The notes beneath the pieces were generated by a model. The model was not told where the DNA came from and made no database searches. It saw only the letters and a list, made by a program, of their open reading frames with translations. The translations under genes were made by a program, and so were the position numbers. From Williamsia muralis NBRC 105860 (GTDB lineage: Bacteria; Actinomycetota; Actinomycetes; Mycobacteriales; Mycobacteriaceae), in contig NZ_BDAP01000002.1 of NCBI RefSeq assembly GCF_001598915.1, forward strand, positions 744,001-808,000: a stretch of DNA of 64,000 nt, read 5' to 3'. Shown piece by piece: positions 25,861 through 35,234 of the stretch. The number at the start of each line of letters is the position of its first letter. Positions within the stretch are counted from its first letter, which is position 1.

Positions 25861-27075
25861 ATGGCTGTTGTTGATCTGGTTGATGAGGTCATCAGGGTGG
25901 AGTTTCCTGATGATCCGGCCGGGGTGGTGGCGATGGTCAAAGGTCTGATCACCCTGCGTAATGCTGTCGAGGCGCGGTTGGCGGCCGGCGCGGCGATCAT
26001 CGACCGCCTCGGTGTCGCCAAATCTATGGGGTCGACAACGTCGAAGGTGGTGCAGGCCAACGGTGCCGCCCCAGCAGCGGCGGCACGATGGCTACGCATC
26101 GGCACCGGCCTGGTGGGGTTGGAGCGTACAGCCGGATACTTTCGGGACGGATTCCTTTCCGCTGAGCACGTCGATGCAGTCATCCGAGGGATCAGCCATG
26201 TGCGCGGCCGCTTCGTGGGTGTGATGAGCGGCGACTTCCGGTGTGAGGTCGAGGGAACACTCCTGGCTCATGCGTTCTCTGGTGCACCACCCGCCGAGAT
26301 CGGCCGGATCGCCCGGGCGATAGGTAACGAGGTCGCCGAGGTGTCGGGTGGGGTGCCGGCCGCCGAAGACGTTTCGTTGAACAGCCTGGACTACGTGATC
26401 ACCAGCGATGGCCGGTTGTCGGGCAGGTTTGATGTTGATGCGGTGACTGGGGAAAAGATGATGTCCGCGCTCGACGTGTGGTCCCGACCGCGACCTGAAC
26501 CCGATGGCAGCGCCGATGCTCGCACACCGACGCAACGACGAGCTGACGCCCTGCACCAACTCCTCGATTGTGGCGGTGGTGGGCAGGGTGTGGTGTCGGC
26601 GCCGAGAACGGAAGTGGCCGTCACGGTTCCGGCGGATCATCCCGACCGGGCGGTGTTGCGGTGGATGGGTCCGGTCACCGAAGCGACCGCGGCAGCAGCG
26701 GCGTGTGATGCGGTGATCACCTCGATCACCCTGGACGGGCAGCAGGTGCCGATCGATTTGAGCCCACCCAAGCGTTTGTTCACCGGGCCAGTGCGTAAAG
26801 CGATCTTGCTTCGCGATACCTGCTGCATCAAGTGTGGGGCGCCGGCGACCTGGTCGGACTGTCACCACATCGTGCATTGGGCCGATGGCGGGCCCACCAC
26901 CCTCGCGAATGGGTGTCTGTTGTGCCGGACGTGCCATCGGGCCGTGCACCACACCGACTGGGACATCGTGATGGGACTCGACGGGCACCCCTGGCTGATC
27001 CCACCCGCCGACATCGACCCCACCCAACAACCACTACCCGCCTACAACCGCCGAACCCTCACCCACGCAGCCTGA
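25861..27075 (+). CDS. DUF222/HNH endonuclease (13E12 repeat-family protein)
   Basis: 404 residues from ATG 25861 (GGAGGGGG at 25847-25854). The N-terminal and middle part is the DUF222 region common in mycobacteria. The C-terminus is an HNH nuclease: CCIKCGAPATWSDCHHIVHWADGGPT, then CRTCHRAVHH, with two Cys pairs for a zinc and the catalytic HH. Function of the family is unknown; the nuclease domain and a LexA box upstream suggest a role in DNA damage. A second member is at 49293-50660. Confidence 0.87.
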   Translation: MAVVDLVDEVIRVEFPDDPAGVVAMVKGLITLRNAVEARLAAGAAIIDRLGVAKSMGSTTSKVVQANGAAPAAAARWLRIGTGLVGLERTAGYFRDGFLSAEHVDAVIRGISHVRGRFVGVMSGDFRCEVEGTLLAHAFSGAPPAEIGRIARAIGNEVAEVSGGVPAAEDVSLNSLDYVITSDGRLSGRFDVDAVTGEKMMSALDVWSRPRPEPDGSADARTPTQRRADALHQLLDCGGGGQGVVSAPRTEVAVTVPADHPDRAVLRWMGPVTEATAAAAACDAVITSITLDGQQVPIDLSPPKRLFTGPVRKAILLRDTCCIKCGAPATWSDCHHIVHWADGGPTTLANGCLLCRTCHRAVHHTDWDIVMGLDGHPWLIPPADIDPTQQPLPAYNRRTLTHAA

Positions 27076-27085
27076 CTCAGGCTGC
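27067..27085 (+). terminator. Perfect inverted repeat at the HNH gene stop
   Basis: GCAGCCTGACTCAGGCTGC spans the last codons and stop (9-bp arms, 1-base centre). GCCTGACTCA is then repeated once more. There is no T run, so a terminator role is uncertain. The following gap to 27271 shows nothing else. Confidence 0.35.
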
Positions 27086-27271
27086 CTGACTCACACGAAC
27101 CAGCACCGCACCTCGAAACACCGCACCCGACACATCGCCGGGACCGCGGACGCACCCTGATAACTCCATAGTGTGAACGGCCTGCCGCGTAACCGATCTG
27201 ACGCGTGAACGTCGCTGCCGCGTGGGGACGTACCGTGTTCAAGGTCGGGCAGTGGAAGGTTCGGACGCGGG

Positions 27272-28369
27272 TCAGGTGGTCCGTCGGCTGCGTTGACTGT
27301 GCGACCGATCTGGCCGATTCAACTGATCTGGCTGATTCGGCGGGTTGCCTTGATCTGGTCTGTCCGTTGGAGCGGTCGTCGGCGAGGTGTGAGAGTCGCC
27401 CTTGCCCAAGTCGTCCCCGGTGCCGAGGCTGTCCGCGTTGCCACGTTTGCGCAGCCGCCAGCCGCCGTTGTCCGTGTCGGATTCGCCGAAGTGGTCAGCG
27501 TCCACGGAGCTGTACAACGCAACCAGGACTGCACCCACCACCGCGCCGATGAACCCGATGACGGCAAGCCAGCCAAGGCCGGGCTTTGCGCTGTCGTTGA
27601 GGAAGACCACGCCGATGATGCCGGGGCCGGCCGTCTCGCCGACCACGAGCACGGCGGTGACGCCGTTGACCTGCCCGAGCTGCAAGGCGACGGTGTGGAC
27701 GTAGAAGCCGACTGCACCGGCGATGGCGATGGTCCACGCCGCGGGGTCGGTGAGCAGGGTGACGATGTCGAACGGATCGATTCCGCGCAGGATGCGGACC
27801 GAGATCGCGATGACACCGAACAGCAGGCCGGCGGCAGCACCGCCGACAATCGCGCCACGCTTGCCGAGCTTGTAGACAGCGAGCAGCGCCAGTCCGGCCA
27901 GGACGCAGGTGGCGAAAAGCAGGCCGTAGTGGAAGCTGCGTTGTTCGCCGCCGCCGCCTTCATGCGACGACGACAACCCGAGCGCACACAGTGACGCCAC
28001 CACCACGCACATCGCGACCCAGTCGCGACCGTGCAGTCGAATCCCCAGTACAGCGGTGCCGACGAGGGCGGTGACGATGAGGTTGGCCGAGACGATGGTC
28101 TGCGACAGAAAGAGGGGAAGGAACCGGGCGGCCACCGCGCCGGCGCCGAAGCCGATCACCACCAGCGACGTGCCGAGGATGAACTCGCGGGTCTTGAAAG
28201 TGTCGACCGTCGAGGAGACCGACGGGCCACCTTCGGTGGTCAGCTGATGTTCTCTGTCGTGCTCGCGAGCCGCGACTGCCGCCTTGCGGGCACCGAGGGC
28301 GCGCAGCACAGTCGACAGACCGTAGGCCACGGCAGCCGCACTGGCGAACAAGACACCGATCAGGAACAC
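27272..28369 (-). CDS. DMT-type (EamA-like) multispanning membrane protein
   Basis: 365 residues with about nine to ten membrane segments over residues 1-295, then a hydrophilic ~70-residue tail rich in Asp, Pro, Asn and Gln with repeated PDQ/NQPDQ units. The two-fold arrangement of short hydrophobic helices (FLSQTIVSANLIVTALVGTAVLG in the first half, VNGVTAVLVVGETAGPGIIGVVF in the second) fits the drug/metabolite transporter superfamily. Substrate is unknown. It starts with GTG. It is divergent from the ATP-grasp gene, with a 118-bp gap. Confidence 0.75.
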   Translation of the reverse strand: MFLIGVLFASAAAVAYGLSTVLRALGARKAAVAAREHDREHQLTTEGGPSVSSTVDTFKTREFILGTSLVVIGFGAGAVAARFLPLFLSQTIVSANLIVTALVGTAVLGIRLHGRDWVAMCVVVASLCALGLSSSHEGGGGEQRSFHYGLLFATCVLAGLALLAVYKLGKRGAIVGGAAAGLLFGVIAISVRILRGIDPFDIVTLLTDPAAWTIAIAGAVGFYVHTVALQLGQVNGVTAVLVVGETAGPGIIGVVFLNDSAKPGLGWLAVIGFIGAVVGAVLVALYSSVDADHFGESDTDNGGWRLRKRGNADSLGTGDDLGKGDSHTSPTTAPTDRPDQGNPPNQPDQLNRPDRSHSQRSRRTT

Positions 28370-28487
28370 CCCGACACCCTCCGTCGCCGCCCGGAATATT
28401 CGAGGCCCACCCGGCGCCTGTCCGACGGCGAATATAAGCTACCATGTCGCTGGTGAAAGCCATTCTTCGGTTCGGCAGCGAGGCACG

Positions 28488-29654
28488 ATGACCACTCGCA
28501 GCGGAAAAAATGTTCTCATCACTTTCGGGCGTTCATTTCTCACCCTCGATCTCGCCAGATTGATGAATGCCGGCGGGCACAATGTATTCATCGCCGATTC
28601 GATTCCATTTCCCATCACACGGTTCTCGAATTCCGTACAAAAGGTGTTCCGCGTTCCGCGGCCCAAGTTCGAGCCACGCGAATATGTGGACGAAATCGCG
28701 CGCATCGTCCGGGCCGAATCGATCGACCTCGTCATACCGATTCACGAAGAGACCGACATCCTTGCGATGGCGCAGGATCAGTTCCCGCCGGAGTGCCGCC
28801 TGCTGCTGTCCGATTTCCTGACGGAAAACCGGCTGCACAACAAATACGAGTACCAGGTGCTGCTGGAGACCTTGGGCGTGCCCACCCTGAAGTACGCACA
28901 GGTTCGCGATGAGGCCGAGTTGGCCGCGCTGGATTTTGAAAGTCCATTCGCGCTGAAGCAGGTTTACTCGCGAGGTTCACAGCAGGTTTATAAAGTGAAT
29001 CCCGGAGAAATACCCGACGGTCTCACATTTGATCCTCTTAATCCGTGGCTGGCGCAGGAGTGGCTCAAAGGTGATAAGTACTGCACATATTCGGTGTGCC
29101 ACGAGGGCAGGGTCTACGCGCATGCGATCTACCCTGTGCGATATGCAATCAATGGTCAGTCGTGCCTCAGTTACGAGCCGGTGGAACATTCGGGAATCAC
29201 CGACTGGGTGACCGAACGGGTGAAAGAAATCAATTTCACCGGTCAAATCGGGTTCGATTTCATCGAACACCCGGAGCGGGGTTTGTTCACCATTGAATGC
29301 AACCCGCGTTCTACAAGTGGCATTTTGATGTTCGAACCCCATAACAGAGTCGACCGCGCATTCTTCGGCGAGAATGACGACGTGATCACCCCCGATCCCG
29401 ACGTCCGCAAAATGGTTGGGCCGGGAATGCTCCTCTACGGCTGGCGCAAATCTGCACTCGAGGGCAACACGCTGCGCGGGTTCGCTCGGGATTTCCGCCA
29501 TACCGACGAGATCATCACCCGACGCGACGACATCGGTCCTTTTCTGGGCATCCCCTTCGCCTTGAGCAATATCCTCACGAACTCACTCAAGTATCGCGTG
29601 GGTTTGGCGGAAGGTTTCATGCACGACCACGAATGGGACGGCGAGCAGATCTGA
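28488..29654 (+). CDS. Orphan ATP-grasp ligase-like protein
   Basis: 388 residues. The central part has ATP-grasp features: FALKQVYSRGSQQVYKV (phosphate-binding loop), AQEWLKGDKYCTYSVCHEG, and GFDFIEHPERGLFTIECNPR carrying the metal-binding Glu and Asn. These enzymes join a carboxylate to an amine, thiol or similar group through an acyl phosphate. The N-terminal domain (NVLITFGRSFLTLDLARLMNAGGH) is the usual pre-ATP-grasp fold. No pathway partner is adjacent, so the substrate is open. Codon use is visibly more A/T-rich than in the neighbours (AAAAAATG, ATTCATTT), suggesting horizontal acquisition. Confidence 0.82.
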   Translation: MTTRSGKNVLITFGRSFLTLDLARLMNAGGHNVFIADSIPFPITRFSNSVQKVFRVPRPKFEPREYVDEIARIVRAESIDLVIPIHEETDILAMAQDQFPPECRLLLSDFLTENRLHNKYEYQVLLETLGVPTLKYAQVRDEAELAALDFESPFALKQVYSRGSQQVYKVNPGEIPDGLTFDPLNPWLAQEWLKGDKYCTYSVCHEGRVYAHAIYPVRYAINGQSCLSYEPVEHSGITDWVTERVKEINFTGQIGFDFIEHPERGLFTIECNPRSTSGILMFEPHNRVDRAFFGENDDVITPDPDVRKMVGPGMLLYGWRKSALEGNTLRGFARDFRHTDEIITRRDDIGPFLGIPFALSNILTNSLKYRVGLAEGFMHDHEWDGEQI

Positions 29655-29662
29655 TCGGGCCG

Positions 29663-30499
29663 TCAGCCTGCGTGCTGACGGCAGAACTCGACGATTCGCT
29701 CGACGCTGTCGCCGGGGCCGGTGAACAACCCGCCGTGGCCCGCGCCGTCGATCTGGACGAACGCCGAACCGGGGATGCGGGCCGCGGTGGCTCGGGACAG
29801 CTCGGGCGGGAAGAACAGGTCGTGTTCGAACGCCAGCACCAGGGTCGGCACATCGATGTCGGCCAGGTGCTCGGGCAGCGGCTCGCCGGACTTGATCCAC
29901 TCGTAGGATGCGGTCAGCTGGCCGGTGAAGCCGTCTGGGCTGGCCCAGCCTCCATCGGAACCGCTGAGCATGTCCCGCCAGCCAGACACGGTGGCCGGGT
30001 CCTGCAGCAACGTGGTGTGCAACGTGGTCATCAGTTGCTCGAAAACCAGTACTGCTCGGGGTATCTCGCCGATCTGCTCGATGAGGCTCAGCTCCATCTC
30101 GCCGACGAGTGCACCGATCGGGCTGGGCTGTAGCCCGGCGAAAAGGACTGCAGCCTTGACCAATTCGGGACGGCTGCGCAGCATGGCCTGAGTTGTGTAG
30201 CAGCCCATCGAGTATCCGACGACGAGTGCGTCGTCGACGCCGAAATGTTCGAGCAGTGCCGCGGCGTCGTCGGCGAGGTCGGCCACCGAGTACGGCGAAG
30301 GCGGCGCCGAGGACGGAGCCAGGCCGCGCGCGTTGTAACTGATCACGGTGAATCCGGCGTCCGCGAGGGCCGGGGCGAGGCCGCAGATGTCCCACACCAT
30401 CGACGGCATCCCCAGGCCGCCGTTGAGCAGCACAACCGGTCCTTCTCCGACCTTGGTCACGCCCAGCACGGTCCCGTTCGGCAGCGTCGTCGCGTCCAT
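29663..30499 (-). CDS. Alpha/beta-fold hydrolase
   Basis: 278 residues from ATG 30499 (GGGAAAGGGCTG upstream). Landmarks: VVLLNGGLGMPSMVW (oxyanion, with NGG instead of HGG), YNARGLAPSS, nucleophile elbow GYSMGCYT, and the late Asp (FEHDLFFPP) and His (GAGHGGLF). The fold matches non-heme peroxidase/esterase-type hydrolases; substrate is unknown. It is convergent with the ATP-grasp gene (8-bp gap) and lies 35 bp after a thioesterase-like gene in the same direction. Confidence 0.85.
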   Translation of the reverse strand: MDATTLPNGTVLGVTKVGEGPVVLLNGGLGMPSMVWDICGLAPALADAGFTVISYNARGLAPSSAPPSPYSVADLADDAAALLEHFGVDDALVVGYSMGCYTTQAMLRSRPELVKAAVLFAGLQPSPIGALVGEMELSLIEQIGEIPRAVLVFEQLMTTLHTTLLQDPATVSGWRDMLSGSDGGWASPDGFTGQLTASYEWIKSGEPLPEHLADIDVPTLVLAFEHDLFFPPELSRATAARIPGSAFVQIDGAGHGGLFTGPGDSVERIVEFCRQHAG

Positions 30500-30534
30500 G
30501 ATCAGCCCTTTCCCAGTGCGCCCCAGGACATGGT

Positions 30535-31350
30535 TTATACCAAGCGAGACTTGCTGGAGAAGTCGATCTGCGCAGCCGGGTTGCTGACCGCGGTCACAAT
30601 CCCGGTCCCATACGGACCCTTCCGGTCGTACAGGGTGGCGGTTCCCACCGAGATCCCGTCGGCGGTGATGTGGCTGTCCGCCTCGATGCCGAGTTCGGCG
30701 CCCTCGGGCATGCGCGACAACGCCATGGTGAGGTCGCAGTTGATGTAGCCGATGCCGTCGGTGCCCAGGTTCGTGACAAGACTGGTCGACTCCGCGGACT
30801 GCACCGCGTGGACAAACGGTGAGGCGGGTTCGTTCGGCAGCACCGGCATCGCGGTGCTCCACGCTCGTTTGCGCGAGGCGTTCTGGTGGCTACCGATATC
30901 CCGCGTCCAGTCGGCGTCGCCTGACTGCAGCCACGGGTGTCGTAGCGTGATGTCCTCCGCCTCGTCGGTCGGCGGGCTGAAGGTGCCCGACGGCTGCCAC
31001 TCGGTGCCGGGAGGCGGCGCTGAACGCCGCAGGAACACCGCCGTGGCACGCGCAACAGTGACGTCGTCCTGCCGGACCTCGGCGTCGGCGACGACGATGC
31101 GTCGGCCCGAGCGGACCAGCGCCGTGGTGACCACCGTGGGCCGGTTCCGGGCCGCCTTGAACAGGTCGATCGTGATGCGGGCGGGCACGAAGTCCGGATC
31201 GGCGAAGTCACGCTCGATGGCGCGGGCCGCCACAGCACAGACGGCCGGACCGTTCAGCTGATCCGGGCCCCAGGCGCTGCCGGACCACTTGGTGGGGATC
31301 AGCGTGCTGTCGTCGTCACCGGGAACAAAAAAACTACGAGGTTCGGGCAC
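30535..31350 (-). CDS. Thioesterase-family (double hotdog) protein
   Basis: 271 residues from GTG 31350. The pattern GPDQLNGPAVCAVAARAIER, then VPARITIDLFKAARNRP and VADAEVRQDDVTVARATAVFLRR fits an acyl-CoA thioesterase with two hotdog domains, where the first domain usually carries the substrate helix. It would hydrolyse acyl-CoA in the cytoplasm; chain length is unknown. It lies between a hydrolase and the MFS gene on one strand with short gaps, so co-transcription is likely. Confidence 0.75.
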   Translation of the reverse strand: MPEPRSFFVPGDDDSTLIPTKWSGSAWGPDQLNGPAVCAVAARAIERDFADPDFVPARITIDLFKAARNRPTVVTTALVRSGRRIVVADAEVRQDDVTVARATAVFLRRSAPPPGTEWQPSGTFSPPTDEAEDITLRHPWLQSGDADWTRDIGSHQNASRKRAWSTAMPVLPNEPASPFVHAVQSAESTSLVTNLGTDGIGYINCDLTMALSRMPEGAELGIEADSHITADGISVGTATLYDRKGPYGTGIVTAVSNPAAQIDFSSKSRLV

Positions 31351-31363
31351 GAGATCGATAGTG

Positions 31364-32569
31364 TCAGAGCTGGGCTGATGCGAGCGGGGCGGGTGCGGGC
31401 GACGCGGAAGGCAGGTCGCGGCGCGACCGACGACTGATCATCGCGAGTGTGGCTGCGGCAGCGACGGCACCGAACCCGAACATCCAGGGATAGGTGACCC
31501 CGGGGATGTAGTCGTGCAGATATGCCAGCGTGGCCGGGACCGCGAACCCGAGATAGGTGAGGGCGTAGTACACCGCTGTCAGGCCGGCAAGATCGCCCGG
31601 CTGCGCGATCCGCTGCACCTCGGACAGTCCCGCGACGAGGGCGATCCCGTAACCGGCGCCGAGCACAACAGCGGCGACCAGCACCGCCCAGATGGTCAGG
31701 ATCGACGAGGCGAGCGCTGCCAACGCCATGCCTGCCACGAGCAGGAGCAAAGCCACCTGACTGGCCCGCGCCGAGTCGGGACGGTCGATGCGGCGGGCGA
31801 GGGCCTGGATGCCGAACCCGCAGCTGAGTGTCACCACGGAGATCAGCGCTGCGAACGCCATGGGGGCGCCGCCGACCTTCGGTGCCATCAGGGTGGGCAG
31901 GATGGCCTGGCATCCGATTGCTGCGCCGAAGACCCACGGCGCCACAGGGACAACGACGTACAGGAACCGGCGATGGCCCAGCGAAGGAATCTTCAGATCA
32001 TCTCGTAGGCGGGTCGGTGCGGTGGCTCGCTGACGGGTTTCGGGAACACTCCACACCCACACCGCGCCGAGCAGGCACACGCCCGCGTTGAGGACATAGG
32101 ACAGCACGTGAGGCCAGGGCCCCCACTCCGCCAGCACTCCGGCCAGCCCGGCGCCGACGCCGAACCCCGCGGTCAAGCTCATCGCGGCCCGCTTGGCCCC
32201 GTTGTCGACGGACAGTTCCTTGATCCAGCTCGTCCCCACCGCCATCGCCAGGCCGATCGCGATGCCACACAGAATGCGGCCCACGGCGAGGATGGCGCCC
32301 TGGTCGGCTGCTGCTGCCAGCACCAGCGATCCGGCTGCGGCGATGAGTGCGGCGGGGCGCATGATCGGCCGGCGTCCGAACCGATCTGACAATGGCCCAC
32401 CGATCAGGAGCGCCGGGATCATCCCGAGGACGTAGGCGAACAGCAACACATCGACGGTGGGACCGGACAGCTCGTACTCGCTCTTGTAGAACACGAGCAG
32501 GGGAGTGAACTCGTTTCCGCCCCAGGCGATGGCGAACATCGCGGCGCTCACGCCGCGCCAGTTCCTCAT
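31364..32569 (-). CDS. MFS transporter
   Basis: 401 residues, 12 membrane segments. The loop GGPLSDRFGRRPIMR between segments 2 and 3 is the MFS motif A. The start overlaps the stop of the upstream GntR gene by 4 bp (ATGA), so they form an operon and the regulator probably senses the transported compound or its metabolite (inference). Substrate is unknown. The thioesterase gene follows after 13 bp. Confidence 0.87.
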   Translation of the reverse strand: MRNWRGVSAAMFAIAWGGNEFTPLLVFYKSEYELSGPTVDVLLFAYVLGMIPALLIGGPLSDRFGRRPIMRPAALIAAAGSLVLAAAADQGAILAVGRILCGIAIGLAMAVGTSWIKELSVDNGAKRAAMSLTAGFGVGAGLAGVLAEWGPWPHVLSYVLNAGVCLLGAVWVWSVPETRQRATAPTRLRDDLKIPSLGHRRFLYVVVPVAPWVFGAAIGCQAILPTLMAPKVGGAPMAFAALISVVTLSCGFGIQALARRIDRPDSARASQVALLLLVAGMALAALASSILTIWAVLVAAVVLGAGYGIALVAGLSEVQRIAQPGDLAGLTAVYYALTYLGFAVPATLAYLHDYIPGVTYPWMFGFGAVAAAATLAMISRRSRRDLPSASPAPAPLASAQL

Positions 32570-33207
32570 GCCGGAGGCCTGCGCAGATCGTGCACTGCCG
32601 CCAGGTGTGCTGCCAGCGAGGCGGCGAACCCGTCGGTGTCACCCGCCTCGATCAGATCGGTCAATTCGTTGTGATGCTTGATGATTCGCTCCATCTGGGC
32701 CTTGTCGCGCAACACCGACGTGCTGGTCATCCGGAGTTGGCGATCGTGCAGGGTGTCGTAGAAGCCGGACAACAGCGGATTGTTCGCGGCCTGTACGAAC
32801 AAGCGGTGGAAACCGGCGTCCTCGATGGTGAACTGGTCCACCTCGGCTGCCTCGGCGAGACTCTCGAGCCGGGCGATGCTCTGACGAAGCGACTCGACGA
32901 TCGCGCTCCGATCGGTGTGCGCCAACGCGCGGACCGCGGCGGTCTCGACCGCGTGGCGGGCCCCGATCACGTGTTCTGCCTCGTCTGCTGGGACCGGCAC
33001 GATCAATGCCCCTCGTTTGGGGTAGAGCCGCATCCACCCCTGGGTCTCGAGCCGCAGGAAGGCCTCTCGGACCGGTGTCCGCGAGATGCCCAGGGCTGCG
33101 GCGACCTCGCCCTCGCTGATGAGTTCGCCACCGGCCAGCGAACCGGAGAGGATCCGGCCCTTGACGTCGCGGTAGGCGCGCTCGGCGGCCGACAGGTTCA
33201 TGGACAC
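32566..33207 (-). CDS. GntR-family regulator, FadR (FCD) subgroup
   Basis: 213 residues. The N-terminal winged helix is SEGEVAAALGISRTPVREAFLRLETQGW (~26-53). The C-terminal all-helical FCD ligand domain includes GARHAVETAAVRALA and the metal-type histidines of AGFHRLFVQAANNPLL and IIKHHNELTDLIEAGD. It overlaps the MFS gene and probably controls the operon in response to a carboxylate or related ligand (family knowledge). Confidence 0.88.
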   Translation of the reverse strand: MSMNLSAAERAYRDVKGRILSGSLAGGELISEGEVAAALGISRTPVREAFLRLETQGWMRLYPKRGALIVPVPADEAEHVIGARHAVETAAVRALAHTDRSAIVESLRQSIARLESLAEAAEVDQFTIEDAGFHRLFVQAANNPLLSGFYDTLHDRQLRMTSTSVLRDKAQMERIIKHHNELTDLIEAGDTDGFAASLAAHLAAVHDLRRPPA

Positions 33208-33277
33208 AACTTGTATCTAAGCAGTCTGCGTGCGGGCAGACCAGAGACGTGATGTGTGATCTTGGTCAGCCGTGCGA

Positions 33278-33700
33278 TCAGGGCCGGGCGGTGGGGGCGC
33301 CTGCCAAGGCGGCTGCGGCTGCATCACGCATACCGAGAGCTTTCCGGTGCTGACCTGCAGCAGCGAGGGCGTCCGCGGTCCGGCCGTACAGCTCTGCGGC
33401 TTCGGTGTGCCGACCGAGGCCGGACAAGGTGGTGGCCATGTGCCCGACAACGTCGACGGTGTCGGGGTCGGTGGGGCCGTGGGTGAACATGTATTTGGCG
33501 AGCAGGTCCCGGCACAGCGGTTCGCACGCCTTCCACTTGCCCAGATGCACCAGACAGCGGATGACGTCATGCAGGTTGGACAGGCACATCAGCGAGTAGG
33601 GACCTTCGCGCCGCGCGCGGATCTCACGCAGTACCGAGAACTCCGCGAGCGCATGGGTGTACTCGCCTGCCTGGAACAGTTCGGTGGCCTCACGCTGCAT
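33278..33700 (-). CDS. Tetratricopeptide-like helical repeat protein
   Basis: About 140 residues from ATG 33700 (GTG 33712 also possible); no strong ribosome site decides. The sequence shows paired helices in a TPR-like pattern (ELFQAGEYTHALAEFSVLREI, CLVHLGKWKACEPLCRDLL, LSGLGRHTEAAELYGRTADAL), about three repeats. TPR proteins bind other proteins; no partner is evident. It is divergent from the YibE/F gene. Confidence 0.65.
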   Translation of the reverse strand: MQREATELFQAGEYTHALAEFSVLREIRARREGPYSLMCLSNLHDVIRCLVHLGKWKACEPLCRDLLAKYMFTHGPTDPDTVDVVGHMATTLSGLGRHTEAAELYGRTADALAAAGQHRKALGMRDAAAAALAGAPTARP

Positions 33701-33834
33701 CTCGTCGAGCACCCATTCAGTTTGCCGTCCGAACCGGCTGTGCTGGGCCGAAACGGGCAAGACGGGCCGAAACGGGGATCCGGGCAAACCGCACCTCGTA
33801 GGGCCCAGCGCTGGTTTCCGCCTAAGGTGACCGG

Positions 33835-35232
33835 GTGACGCAGCCACAAGACCCCGGCGATTCCCATCGGCACCATCACCACGGTCTCGCGGCCGTCGAC
33901 CTGCATCCGGCGGTCGCCAAGCTCGTGGTGGGGTTGCTGACGGCATGTGCGATCGCGGTCGTCGCGGGTCTGGTGATGCTCTGGCCGAGCGACCGTGACC
34001 ACGACATACCGGTGCAATTCCAGTCGTCGGGCGGTGGCTCGGTGGAGATCGAGACCGGGCAGGTGGTCTCGCAGGCGATGGCTGATTGCCTGAACTCACA
34101 GGCGGGTCAGGTTTTTGCGGGTGCCGCGACGGTGACGACCGTCAAAGACGGCCCGTGCATTCAGAACACGGTGGAACTGACGTCCGGGCCCAACAAAGGT
34201 GCCAACACGCTGATCGAGGTCCCGACCAACCGGGTGCAGGCCGGACTGCAACAGGACTCCGGGAGTGACGACCTCAGTGACGCCCAGCTGGGCAAGCCCC
34301 AACCGGGCCAGCCCGACCTTGCTGTCGGCGACTCGATCAAGCTGTCTCGAGCGGCCAGTGTGGACGGTTCGGAGAACTACTCGTTCTTCGACTTCGCCCG
34401 GTCCACGTCGATATGGGTGTGGGCGGCGGTGTTCGTCCTGGCCATCGTCGCGGTGGCGGCATGGCGCGGCCTTCGGTCGGTCATCGGCCTGGTATTCGCA
34501 TTCGTGGTGCTGTTCGGGTTCACCCTGCCGGCCATGCTGGACGGGGAATCGCCGGTGGCGGTGGCCATCGTCTCGTCGGCGGCCATCCTCTTCGTGGTGA
34601 TCTATCTGGCGCACGGGGTGAGTCTGCGCACCAGTGCGGCATTGCTGGGCACCCTCGCGTCGCTCATGGTGGCGGCGTTCTTGTCCTGGCTGTCCATCGA
34701 GACCATGCACATCTCCGGCCTGTCTCAGGAACAGACCACCAATCTGCAGATCTACAACAACGCCATCTCGCTGAACGGTGTGCTACTCGCAGGATTCATC
34801 ATCGGTGCGCTCGGCGTGCTCAACGACGTCACGATCACCCAGGCTTCCGCGGTGTTCGAGCTCTCGGCAGTGGACCAGACCGGGCCCCTGCACACGTTCA
34901 AGGCCGCGATGCGGGTGGGCCGCGACCACATCGCGAGCACGGTGTACACCATCGTATTCGCCTATGCGGGTAGCACTTTGCCGCTGCTGCTGTTGTTCTC
35001 GGTGTCGGGGCAGTCGTTCTCGACACTCATCACCACCGACATGGTGGCCGTGGAACTGGCGCGCTCGTTCGTCGGCGGGATCGCGATTGCGTTGTCTGTG
35101 CCGCTGACCACGGCGGTCGCCGTGCTGCTCTCGACACCGGGGGCGCGTCAGGAGAAGGAGACGGTTGCACAGCCGATCGAACGGCCGGCCGAACAGCCAC
35201 CAGCGCACGGCAGGCACTGGCTACCGGAGTGA
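33835..35232 (+). CDS. YibE/F-family membrane protein
   Basis: 465 residues with GTG start. A His-rich cytoplasmic N-terminus (HRHHHHG) is followed by one membrane segment, a ~120-residue extracytoplasmic part (~55-175), then seven or so membrane segments. The family stretch LAGFIIGALGVLNDVTITQASAVFEL and RVGRDHIASTVYTIVFAYAG is diagnostic for YibE/F. The family role is unknown; a transport or stress function has been proposed for relatives. The His-rich start might bind metal (inference). Confidence 0.85.
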   Translation: MTQPQDPGDSHRHHHHGLAAVDLHPAVAKLVVGLLTACAIAVVAGLVMLWPSDRDHDIPVQFQSSGGGSVEIETGQVVSQAMADCLNSQAGQVFAGAATVTTVKDGPCIQNTVELTSGPNKGANTLIEVPTNRVQAGLQQDSGSDDLSDAQLGKPQPGQPDLAVGDSIKLSRAASVDGSENYSFFDFARSTSIWVWAAVFVLAIVAVAAWRGLRSVIGLVFAFVVLFGFTLPAMLDGESPVAVAIVSSAAILFVVIYLAHGVSLRTSAALLGTLASLMVAAFLSWLSIETMHISGLSQEQTTNLQIYNNAISLNGVLLAGFIIGALGVLNDVTITQASAVFELSAVDQTGPLHTFKAAMRVGRDHIASTVYTIVFAYAGSTLPLLLLFSVSGQSFSTLITTDMVAVELARSFVGGIAIALSVPLTTAVAVLLSTPGARQEKETVAQPIERPAEQPPAHGRHWLPE

Positions 35233-35234
35233 GC

